NCBI GenBank assembly: GCA_028565635.1
Contig: JAOXYB010026790.1
Span: forward strand, 1 to 15,676
Length of the DNA: 15,676 nt
Reading direction: 5' to 3'
DNA from: Phoronis ovalis
Taxonomy: Eukaryota; Phoronida; Phoronidae
A program made the translations under genes and the position numbers. The notes beneath the pieces are model-generated. The model was given only the letters and a program-made list of their open reading frames with translations, had not been told where the DNA came from and searched no databases. Shown piece after piece: positions 1 to 10,700 of this stretch (positions are counted from its first letter, which is position 1; each line of letters starts with the position of its first letter).

Positions 1-100
1 TCTAAAAAATCTTAAATACATTCATGCTAGGAGTACAAAAAAGGAAATAATCGCCCCCTCTCTAATTATCGCCCCCCCCCCCCCTAAAAGCATTTATTTA

Positions 101-123
101 AATAATCGCCCAGGGCGATTATT
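101..123. repeat. Perfect 11-bp palindrome with 1-base loop
   Basis: AATAATCGCCC (101-111) is followed by one A and then its exact reverse complement (113-123). Two further partial copies of the arm, AATAATCGCCCCC and TAATTATCGCCCC, occur at 46-58 and 63-77, the second running into a 13-base poly-C tract (72-84). This looks like the edge or tail of a mobile element next to the foldback. Confidence 0.7.
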
Positions 124-135
124 AAAGAAAACACG

Positions 136-625
136 GTATCACCATCCATATACTCTGTGATTATCCAACTCCCACTACTCCTATCGCCATCTGCAACTCC
201 CGCGCTGGCACACACTCAAATTCAGAGAGATACTTCTTTCATGAAATCATCCGTCCTCTTAACGTCAGGGTAGCATTTGTGCATGCATAAAATAATGCCA
301 TCTGTCGGACAAGTGAATTAAATTTACTGCAAGGATAGAGTGCTCCATAAAGTATAAGCTTCTACATGCGTCTCCATATTTTCAAATGAGATATAAAAAG
401 GTATTGTTTGTCGATTTTTATGTCTCACTATAGTCACTTCACTTGCCCTATAGATGGCATTATTTGACGCATGCGCAAACGCAACTCTGAAGAAAAAACA
501 ACAGACGATTTTGTGAAAGAAGTATCTCTTTGAATTTTGTGCGAGTGTGCCAGTGCAGAGTTGCAAATGGTGATACGAGTAGTGGGAGTTGAAGTTGGAT
601 AATCAGAGTATCTGGACGGTGATAT
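136..625. mobile_element. Foldback / MITE-like element with ~185-bp inverted arms
   Basis: The left arm (about 136-318) is the diverged reverse complement of the right arm (about 432-625), with a loop of about 110 bases. Matched landmarks include GATTATCCAAC with its reverse complement GTTGGATAATC, AGATACTTCTTTC with GAAAGAAGTATCT, and AATAATGCCATCT with AGATGGCATTATT. The outer ends are GGTATCACC and GGTGATA. Small indels and substitutions show it is not recent. Arms this long fit a foldback or non-autonomous DNA transposon, or two inverted insertions of one element. No transposase is encoded. Confidence 0.75.
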
Positions 626-1180
626 ATCAACTCATTCAGTACAATTATATAGATTTCGAAGTTTGGGCCCTTTCACTGTAATCGGCTGTATAAGATTGTA
701 GGGCTGTTCGCATAGCTCACAAGTCTGATTATCAAGAGCTACTGCATAACGTCATAAGCCAGGACTAATGTAAACATACCTTTATATTGGCAGTGTCCCC
801 CCCCCCCTCCACAGCACTATAAATACAACACATCAGTCTTGGATACTAAGGCAGCCTATGGCCTGCCATATTATCATGGTCAAGTACGTAAATTAAGCTT
901 TGTAAAGTATTTTGTTTTAATGTTTTTGTTTTGATCAGTTTTAATGTACAATGAAAGTTTTTTTTTGAAAAATAAATTCTGAACTGGGCCATGATCCTTC
1001 GTTAGGCTCAAGGAGAATCATATGACCAGGACTAAGTATAAGTATAGCCTGCATTATCGGTCACATCATAGTTCCGCATTATTGACATTGTCCCAATGAT
1101 TCGTAAATTAGTTTCATTTGAAACAGAAAACAAAGTTTCATTGAGCTTTTTAGTTTAATCAAATTGCTTTTTTAACTTAC

Positions 1181-1395
1181 CAAAGGCCATACGGAAAAGA
1201 TGAAATGTCTTTCAGAATTCGTAAAACGTCTTTCTCCAGAAGATCCTTCTGAGAATTCAACTCTTCGACACAAGCACGCGCCAACTCCCACTGGCCTAAA
1301 AACAAGCAGTTGCAGAAAACTTTGAACAACTCACAAACAGAGGTAACGTTTTCCTTTCCAAAAGGAAATGAAACGGAAATCCTGGATGTTTCCAT
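1181..1395 (-). CDS. ZFYVE26: ZFYVE26 (spastizin), first coding exon, partial
   Basis: The exon reads from an ATG at 1395 down to a strong donor (CTTTG|GTAAGT on the minus strand) after 1181, giving 71 codons plus two bases (phase 2). An in-frame TAA lies nine codons upstream of the ATG, so this start is well supported. Residues 11-15 (PFGKE) and the later block L-F-K-V-F-C-N-C-L followed by GQWELARACV match what I remember of the vertebrate spastizin N-terminus (HPFGKE, then an F-F-x-x-C-L block and GEWELAQACV). Spastizin is a very large protein (about 2,500 residues in human) with a PI3P-binding FYVE finger; with spatacsin and AP-5 it acts in lysosome reformation, and it also acts in cytokinesis. 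Only the extreme N-terminus is here; the remaining exons must lie beyond the left edge. It is transcribed divergently from the plus-strand gene. Confidence 0.85.
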
Positions 1396-1746
1396 TTTAC
1401 ACAGCTTTATCCAATACTTTTATTCAAAGTAACCGATTGAATTTTACGATGAATTGAAGAGTTTGATAGCTTTACCAACGGAGCAAATTCCACCTTCTGT
1501 AAGCTACCATCTTGTCATGTGACGTCAGGAAATAACACATCCCAGATTGCATTGCAGATTTCTCAAAGGTTCATTGCTTTTGATAATCTGATAATATTGT
1601 ACCATAAATACGCAGAGTAACAAAAACATACACGATTATATACAATGTCTACACAAAAACCACAAAAAATTCTACTAATAAGTACATAAGTTGTAAATAG
1701 ATATCCAAATTTTGTGAGTATTTTGTATTTTTCTTATTCTCTATAG
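1396..1746. promoter_or_regulatory. Head-to-head intergenic region, likely bidirectional promoter
   Basis: The interval lies between the ZFYVE26 start codon and the first recognised exon of the plus-strand gene. It contains a palindromic CRE-type site (1520-1527) and a YY1-like CCATCTTGT just upstream (about 1507-1515), both common in TATA-less housekeeping promoters. No confident TATA box or CpG island is visible. The 5' UTRs of both genes and probably the start codon of the plus-strand gene should lie in or near it. A strong donor-like CT|GTAAGC at 1498/1499 could end a 5' exon of that gene. Confidence 0.5.
1520..1527. promoter_or_regulatory. CRE/ATF consensus site TGACGTCA
   Basis: An exact 8-bp palindromic cAMP-response element lies 125 bases upstream of the ZFYVE26 ATG, inside the divergent interval. 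Full CRE palindromes are typically functional when close to a transcription start. The factor is not known here. Confidence 0.5.
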
Positions 1747-1797
1747 ATCTTAATTAAAGTTCTAGCACAAGAAGATGTGGGGCGGGAGTTTCAAGAG
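1747..1797 (+). CDS. Plus-strand gene, exon A (first recognised)
   Basis: Fifty-one bases lie between a pyrimidine-rich acceptor (TTATTCTCTATAG) and the donor GAG|GTAAAA. Only one frame is open, encoding ILIKVLAQEDVGREFQE, phase 0 at both ends and compatible with exon B. The KVLA segment recalls the WPAKVLA segment near the N-terminus of PWWP3A, but it is too short to be decisive. There is no ATG inside, so an upstream exon is required. Confidence 0.5.
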
Positions 1798-4700
1798 GTA
1801 AAACACATGTTTTAGTATTAACCGCAATTTGGCTCGTAATTTTAAGGTTATCGACACAATTGTTTTCACTTCGAGTATTTAGATGTCACTGGTGATTTCT
1901 AAGTGTCAGAATTAAAGTACATGCTAATGTAAAATAACTAAAATTTGTTAGTATTCTAATCCATCGAATATTGTCCAAAATGTGACGTATGCATATGAAC
2001 ACTTTCCAATTAAAAATCTATCGTCTTTCGAAATTAACAAAAACGATGACAATTTCATACAGCAATGTTCAGATGTTCTTTTGTTATTATCAAATAGTGA
2101 AAAACGTCACGTATAAAATCTTTTATGTTACAACGTTGCCAAATTTTAACTCAATAGTCAATAGTCACCCTGAAATATCCTGGTAATAGGTAGCCCCCCC
2201 CGGGTCTTACATTCGAATTAAGACCTGGACACGAAAGTAAGTCCCGTGTCTAACTATTGAACTACAATGCATTTGCAAAAGTCAGCTGTATCGATATCAA
2301 AAAAATATATCAGTGTTGCATCAATCTAAGTCAGTTGATTTAGCTACAACTTTAAGATTGTACCCTTATCACCTTAGTCCTACAGTCATGACCCTACTAT
2401 GGACAGCCTAGGGTCCTGCTCATCTCGTATCTCAAACCAGCTGAAGTTCAACTAGCCTTCACGCATGCATAATGGCATAATATCCATACAATGGAAGAAC
2501 GAACCTTCAAGAGTGCACTTTTGGATTTTATGCTGATGTGCTGTTGACAGAGTCTTTGATTAAGTTATCTAGATACAGTGGTATAAGAAGCAAATATTTG
2601 GGTGGAATTCATTTATTTAATTAAGAAAGTAAGTGTCTTCGAACTTCGGCTGGTTTGAGATATGAGGTGGCCAGGACACTACGGACAAGCCATTGGCTGT
2701 CCATAGTAGGGTCATGCTTGCAAGACTTATAAGCTCAACTTAAGTTTGTAAAATCATATATTATCTATTACTTGAAATTACTTGTTACATGCATTACCAG
2801 CTAAAACGTTCAGTAGAACTACACATTATGTTGTTTTACATTTTCGTATTGTTCATAAAAACAAAACTGATGGACTATAAATTCGAAATGTTGGTTGATG
2901 GACTCTTAAGTAAACCAATGTTCATTATCTGCTCCTGTTTCTGATGTGGAGCATATATATCAGAAACGGGTGCGGATTCTGGAGGTTGGTTCTGTTGGTT
3001 TACTCAGTGTTGTTAACGGCTCAGTAAAAAGTAAGTCCAGTCTCTGTACATGTTGCCTCCTTTTTTGCAACGATGCCGGGTGGCCTCGTTCTCACGCAAA
3101 AGTTGGCCTGTCGCCACTTGCCTAGTATGTGATGGTCAGTAACACTAGTGGTCCTATTGGGTATACTAAGAACTGATTAACAACGCAACAACCTCTTTAT
3201 CACCATTTGGTAATATTGCTAATATAATATAAATATCATTGCATATATACAACCAGCAAAGCTAAACAACAGCTCTGTCACTGTCCCAGTTACTTGTTAG
3301 GACTAGGAAATGCATTGCCAAAAAGTTCAAGAGACCAGAATGTCAATCCCCTGGGGCGTCGCTGAATAGAAAATGATAGCAGGTATGCCCAGTGCTCAAA
3401 GGGTCTATTGTTCTGGCACGGTGTCCATTTCAAGGGGTGTATTTTTATTATTTATTTTGCCTTGTCCAAGTCTAAGGTTTGCTATATATCTAACTCTAGA
3501 TCTATCTCCCTGCTTTAAGCGGTACATTTTTTCCACAGTTTCAAAGAAAACTGGTAATCAACCAGGACAAGATGACTTGCGTCAGTTAACAGGACGATAT
3601 ACTAGCTGTTATTGATATTTTTTCTTATATTCTGGTCAGGCCGGGTAGCTTTGGTGATTTTTGTTTCAAGGGATAGGTCATTTTTCAAAACTCGTCTCCC
3701 AGGCAGAGATTTCTCAATTTTTTTGGTGCCGTGCATGCGCATATGTAACTTTTGTAGTGATCCCCTTGGGGTCAAACCCAGGGTGTCATTTGTCTTAGTA
3801 GCATGTGGTAGAAAATTTGATAATAGTTGAGGAAACTGAAGGTTTAACTTTAGGTTATAATATTAAGTAAAAATATTATTCATTAGACAAGTTTATACAT
3901 GATAAAATGCAGCTTCTGTTTGGCGCATGTTGGTTGTGAAAATAGGCCCAATATCCGACGTATTGGTCCTAACACTGGTCAAAATGAATCGTCTTTTGAG
4001 CTGTTTTGAAATTAACAGTAAGCTCACCAGTATGCTGAAAAGTGTAATACAACATTACAATACTTCATGGTCTTAGTTTGTTATTATGAAAGTAAAAATC
4101 TGCACGTATAAACAAGTCAGTAAATAAATTGGTGAAAACCAATTTTGACGGCATTATAGTCACTTCATACTTATTTATTGGGTTAAAATTCGACAAATGA
4201 TGTAACAAAAGAAAGATTTATACTTTCTTTACTTAGGACTACTGTAACCATTGAAACTAAACAGAAACTCAGTCACAACTGCTGCTTACTTTCAGAACTT
4301 GCATTGGACCAGACAGCTGGTAACAACAACAATTGATGAACATAATGCATAAACAGTATGGTGCTCAGTAATCCAATTACTACTTATGTTAGAGTAAGTA
4401 GCCAGTTTGTCATAGCATATATTGTTTATTTTGTAAATTGTTGCTTTGTGTCTTGTTTTACTCTATGCTCACACTAAACCATAAGAACTTAGAATGATTA
4501 TGTACTGAATCAGTTGGGTGCAGATACTTTGGAGGTACTAGGTAAATAGCCAGTAAATTAAAGTAACTGCTACAATAACTGAGATTCATAGCTACAGTGT
4601 TGATTTACATTTTTTAAAGTATGCATCTAAAAATGTTTGTCTCAAGATCATTTATCTTTAATATATTCATTATTATTCACAAGTTACTTTGCAGTGGACA

Positions 4701-7700
4701 TATATACTTTGTCTTCGCTCGGCATAGGTACGAAAACACCACATAATTCAGACTCAAATACATGTCCTGAAAGACAATAAAGATTCACAAGCTTGGTTCA
4801 ACAAGGAGATTTTACAGGTACTAAGAGTGGATCCAGAGCAAAATAGGGGTTAGCTTTGCATAAATATATAGTCACACGAACATCAAACACTGCCACCTAA
4901 TTTATACTTCTCTTGTTGACGATTGTTTGTCTCATGTTATTTTTGTGAGTGTTTTTGTATCAATCAGTACATACTAACTGATCATTTTTTGTCATATTAA
5001 TACTTTTGTTATTGTCCATTAGGATACAAAATCTTAAGAACAATTATTCTTGTTTATGCGCAGTTGTTCAATTTTGTTGAAAATGCCTGGAAAAGTCTAA
5101 AATAAAGTTAGACTGCAATTCAGGCTCTATAAGTTCAGATTTCCAATAGCCACCCTCTCATGCTTCTATGATCTGACACAATGCAGAAAAAGGCACATTG
5201 TTATATTTGTGTTAGTATATGTCGTATTCTGAGACATGTCTAATAATTTCTTTACTTCTAGGAGATACTGTCTTGTTTAAAAAGTGTAACTCTGCAGAAG
5301 GCTCATGACTTGGTGCATGACTCAGAAAATAAAAACAGCACAGATATTGGAGAGGCGCAAACATGTGTGTATGAATTTAATAATCATTTTTCAGCAAAAT
5401 GTGCATGTTTTATCAAAGTTTGGCTAATATAAAATACTTGATACTCTGGCAAGTCTATAAATTGGGTGGGTTACCTGCTTGTAAAACAGTTATTTCTTAA
5501 ATATTTGATACAAGTGACTTCTTAATACTAATCACATGTAACACAAAAACTTAATAAAAGTTAAATTTGTGAATTTTCCACAGACTGAATAAGTTACTTT
5601 AATAATAGTTTTAGTGATTACACTAAATTAAACAAAACCTAGCATGCAGAAAGACAAATTGACATTTTTGTGTACCTTGTATCTTTGTACTGTGGGTATC
5701 ACCATATTTTCTGGTCCTCTCAGAAGTTTAATAGAATGATCAACATCGTAGTTATTAAATTATATCACTATCTTGATATTGTCTGGTCCCTGGAATCTGG
5801 GACAATGATCTGGTTTCCGTATCAAAATATTTCATCAGAGGGGTGAGACAATGCCCACTGGTGTGCAAAGTATGAGGAAGATTTAGAGACACTGTTGCTG
5901 GCTTTTCCTTCCAACTGTTTCAGTTAATTGTTTTTTTTTGTCTATGTATCAAGTTCCACCTGGAAATGACACAGCTGTCAATTCATACTTATTTATAATT
6001 ATAACTAAATCTTTAGGGTTTGTGTTTTTGTCCGTGATGTCACAATTATTTGCTTGAGCAAGTCTATTTATAAATCAAGTAAATGCATCTTCCTCTATTC
6101 CTTAGCTATTTTCATTTCCTTTATGGTGGGCTGTAAAATTTACGTTTATCTGCCAGAAGTCATGCTTTCTCAAAATCTTTAGTTTTTATCAGTATGTTTG
6201 GCTTTAGCGTAACACAGGTTACCTACCATTTAGACCAGTTCTGCTGAGTCACCAATTAAATCATAAAAGCTTCGTATCTAAAAATCATCCCCATGCAAGT
6301 ACCTAGATGTCAAATCACCCTGGAAATATGAGTTAAGAGTAATATTCAAAAAATGTCAGTTTGACTTTCTATAATGCTAGGACCATTTTTTGAGGGACTA
6401 CTAATGTTGACATTGTCTTAAAGCACAATTGAAATTTAAAGAAATAAATGGGGGTTTTTTGTGCGTGCGACACTTAAAATAAAATTATACATTTTGTTAA
6501 TTTCAGTATCAAGTGTTAAAATCGCATACCGCTTCCAGTCTTGTACAGTTCATTCCAAGAATCTTATATTGGATCCTGCTACTGGATTGTACAAACAACT
6601 TTATCTACTTCCTGAAAAATTAGTAATTTCTGCTTGTTGCAAATCTATAGCAACCCCATGGAAAAGAAACCTCAAAATAGCAAAAAGTGCAAGTTCCAAT
6701 GAGGTAACCGTTACTCATCTGAGATTATTGGCTTGTTCACACTGGATAAAAGGGCTCGACATCTACGCTGGTCCGAGAGCCCGAGGCCATTAAAATATTG
6801 TTCGGACCACATGAACTGCAGCCGCTGTTGGTCCGACGGGCCACCTACTTGCACCCGGTCTCCCGGTCACATTGCCATTTATCCCGGTTTCAAGTCAACG
6901 GCTAAGAAAACCTATAAATTATACAAGCATGAGTTCTCAACGTTCATAAAAGCATATAATTTATTATGATTGGAACTATTTTTAACATCCAAACACAAAA
7001 TGACGCTTCCGGTCGTCGTTTGGGCAAGCAACTAACAACCGGAAATTGCGTATCGTTTGGGCAAGCAACTAACAACCGGAAATTGCGTATCGTTTCTTAA
7101 AAAAAGATTGTTTTTTTTGTTGTATTTTTTTGGTTTGAAAAGTGCTTGGGTTCCCAGAAATTAAATGGGGCCACTTGATTTGGAATACAGCTGGTCCACA
7201 GTACTCTACTTATTTTCAGCAGGTGTCAACCCCTGGATAGTAAGCTGGATTTTTAAACCATTTTTCAACTTCGTTTGAAATAATGAAACGTGAAAAGTGA
7301 AAATAGCACATGGAGGAATTTTGAAAATGCACATATTTGATTTTTTTTTCATATTTAGCAACTTTGGATAATATATTGTTTTTGATTTGGGTCTGATTTT
7401 TATGTGTTAAAAGCGGGTTGGTGACAGGTGTATCTCAATGTTTTTAAAGTAAATTACCAGTTGGATGAGACAGGCTGAACAGCCACAGTAAATACATGAA
7501 TAGGTGACCTCCTTTTTGTCATTTCTCAATAGATAATTATGCCACAATGCACATCTTTGTGATGACTTATATTAATATTAATCTGTCCCCTAATAGTTGA
7601 GAGCTAATGAGTTGTGCTATTACCAATTGCATCATTAAAGACCAGCAATGCACACCACCTGCCATCAGCCTAATTCTAACCCATATAGCCCAGGCCCAAG

Positions 7701-10700
7701 TCACACATTTTCAATACCTCCATGGCCATTTTGACTTTTCTGATTTCTTTTTTTCACTAAAAGAATTGAAAACTATAAATTATAAAAAGCCAAAAACCCG
7801 GCTTATATCTATTTTGAATAACTCAGGATGTTCAAATTGAATATGTTTTTATGTCTTATAAACCTTTTTGTGACATAAATTCACATATTTTCAAAGACTT
7901 GTGAACACCTTGAACACCCCTGATCCTTGGTTTGAGGACATATCCTACAACTGATTACCTAAAGAATGGATACCTCATGTCTCACAATATTATTATTATT
8001 ATTATTATGTTGTGGCTTTTAAAAACAAAGTTGGAAGTCACATTGTTCTTGCATCGATTCTTTTTTTCAAGTCTTCAGCAAATTTTGTCTGAAGCTTTTC
8101 TCAGAAAGTACAAAATGAGGAAATGTTTATACCTAAAATGGAAAATATTTGATTATGAAGATTGGCAACCATTTTTAATCCAGAATAGCAGCCATGTCAA
8201 CAAAATTCTTTGATAATTTTACCTATTTCAACTTTGATCAAAATGTTTCCTCGGTTCTGAAGATGAAAAGTTGAAGTGAAAGAGCTGGTGGCCAGCTTGG
8301 ATTCAGAATGGCTGCAATGTGAAAGCATATTCTTTGATAACTTGGATAATCATTAAAATGTTTGCTGGGTTCTTAAGATAAAAATTTTAATGGAAAATTT
8401 AGTAGTCATCTTGAATCCAAAATGGCTGCCATGTCAAAATATTTGTGTTCAAAGTCATATATTGTGTTGCTGTGTAACACTAAATGTAGTTTATTGTGTT
8501 TTGGCTGTGTTTTCACATCATACACAGCATTCAATTAAATAAAAAATGTAAACATGTGAAGCCATCATATAATTTACCATGATGGTGCCAGGTGTCAGAA
8601 TAGGAATTATAACTGCATGACAATAACTCCTGCAATTACCAGTTTTAATCAACCAGCTTGTGAAAAGGCACCTGCATCCTCTTACTGAAATTACTTTTAC
8701 AATGATAGCTGCTCATGGTATTTTCAAAAGTATAGTTTTAATTATCTGCTGACAAGATTTTAAGGGTGTATGTTACATTTAATATGACTTCTTACTTGAA
8801 TACATTATAGAGAAGCATCTTTTATAAAACTAATGTGGCATCCAGAGGTATCAGTAAATATTTTCAAGGAACCAGTAAACAGAATACAGAAATGGAGGAT
8901 AAACATAAAGCACTGCAAAGCATGTAAGTTTATATAAATTAGCAGTAGTTGAATTGTAAATACTTTGTTAATCATGGATTTTTCTTATTCTCACAAATAT
9001 TTCTTACATGTAGCAATATTTTGAAGTCTACAAACTAGACATTCTAACAAACCCAAAGGACAGGTGATTTATATAACCATGCTGGTTATAATAATTGATT
9101 CAATTAAAAAGTTCAAGTGTGGATATTGAAAACCTGTGTCATAACTTATTTAGTAGATAGTAATACACATCTTCAATTTGTTACTATATAGCCATGTCCA
9201 TATAATTATATTTCACTGAATCTTAGTGCAAAATATTCACATTCAGTTGTAAGACTGGCAGTTTCACAACATTAAAAGCAATCACAGGGCTCCTTATTTA
9301 TAATTTCCCATGAAATTCTACTTTATAAATGTATTTAAATTGTTTCCTAATTATGTAAATGTATTATCTGGCCCTGACACTTGTTTTGTGCTGCTATTGG
9401 GTATGCTCATGTAAGCTAGTTAATTGTCCAGTAAGGAATTGAGGGAATATATTCTAGCATTTTTTTACAAGGTAAAAAGTTGTAGAAATATTAACACACC
9501 AGTATCACTATAGGGGAAAGTGATAAGTTAATATCACACAGGCAATTTCTGCGTATCACATAAGAAAAACGCAACAATATATAATAAACTGTATTTAGAA
9601 AATAATATGAAAATGACAATGATAGCATTTACTGAATGCAATATGTATTTGTGTTTTTCCTAAATGAATGTTTTTAACAATTTGCCAAAATTTATTAGGT
9701 CTCGAGCAGACTGAATGAGTGTTCATATCTGATATGGAAGTAGTTCTGATAAATTTAGAAGTTTCACTCTTAATTACTATTTTCTAAGAGGTGTTATTAC
9801 TTTAATTTTAGTGTTACTAAAAGTGGGCCTAAGCTGTCCAATAAAACACAGCCATGTAAACGTCCAACTGCAAGAAATTTAAGGACAGTATTAAGTTCTA
9901 AAAGAAGCAATGTGGTTGATCCATTTGTAATGAAATATATGTCTGACAAATCTAACAGCTCTTCTGAAAAACATGTGTGTTTCAGTAGGGTTGCTAAAAA
10001 AGATGACACTGAAAAACTTTATGTAGATGAACAATCTAAAGAGACAGATATCACAAGTGATTGTTTTTGTGATGGCATGGATGGTGCACATGATGAAGCA
10101 GACGTGTTGCTAAAGAAAGTAGAACATGCACCTTATGGAAAGAAACGTGACAATTCCAGTTCCTCTAAGGTGCTGGAAACCATATCACAGGATACAAACG
10201 TTATGGCGAAAAAATTATTGTTCAACAGTAATGATGAGGAGGATCAAAAATATAAGTCTAAGAAAAGGAAAGGTTCAGAAATAAAAGCAGAATATACTTC
10301 TGATTGTTTTGACAGATACGATGCAAATAATATGAAAGAGACATACGACTTCCCTGAAACTCAACCTTTGACTTGTAAATTTGGTCCATCTGCCCAGGAG
10401 AGTTTTCCTATATGTCTTGAATCTCAGCTACCAGACTTTCAGTTAACACCACATTCTAATGCTGTGGATGGTACTGAAATGTCTAGATCCAAGCATTCCA
10501 AAGAGTCAGTTGTGCCAAAAAATAATAATGTGCAATATAAATTATCTAGAAACTGTAAAGCTAGTCCAAAAAGACTCGAGTCTTACCCACCAAAAATATT
10601 TACATGTGAGGAGAAGTATGACTTCTTTGTTCTTGGGAAGTCAGTTCAAGGAGAAGAGAAAGCTACTAAGAGAAGGTCTTTTCTTCCTGTCAAACATATC

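Larger units (their letters stand above)
1..1180 (-). other. ZFYVE26 intron 1 (partial)
   Basis: This stretch follows the exon 1 donor on the minus strand. I found no exon matching the next part of spastizin on either strand. It holds a C-rich palindrome region (47-123), a large foldback element (136-625) and an 11-base poly-C run (797-807). The open frame at 324-566 on the minus strand comes from the foldback element and is not a gene. Confidence 0.7.
1798..4727 (+). other. Intron A-B of the plus-strand gene (2.9 kb)
   Basis: This AT-rich intron holds a tRNA-like fragment (2199-2270), a foldback element (2387-2716), and a short hairpin around 2936-2972 (GTTTCTGAT ... ATCAGAAAC). A somewhat GC-richer stretch at about 3300-3830 with short plus-strand open frames looks like decayed repeat DNA. 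I found no further exon with good borders. Confidence 0.5.
6704..8810 (+). other. Intron D-E with several repeats
   Basis: The intron holds a GC-richer patch at about 6740-6900 with GGTCCGA in alternating orientation, a perfect 37-bp tandem duplication (7017-7090), a TTA microsatellite (7989-8008) and a degenerate ~120-bp minisatellite (8160-8440). Open frames at 7607-7840 and 7932-8213 look like chance: low complexity and no splice-compatible borders. Confidence 0.55.

Noticed and set aside
324-566. 80-codon open frame, minus strand
   Set aside because: It lies inside the foldback element across its loop and has no recognisable similarity.
1989-2186. 65-codon open frame, plus strand
   Set aside because: AT-driven composition, no splice-compatible borders, inside intron A-B.
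3373-3830. Two consecutive plus-strand open frames, possibly a decayed gene
   Set aside because: Hydrophobic, low-similarity products without initiation context; more likely decayed repeat DNA.
7607-8213. Two plus-strand open frames in intron D-E
   Set aside because: Low complexity (including a poly-Ile run from the ATT microsatellite) and not needed by the exon phases.
9504-9527. Short hairpin TATCACT...AGTGATA
   Set aside because: A 7-bp stem in AT-rich DNA is expected by chance.
9797-10091. Minus-strand open frames opposite exon F
   Set aside because: Antisense shadows of the strong coding frame.
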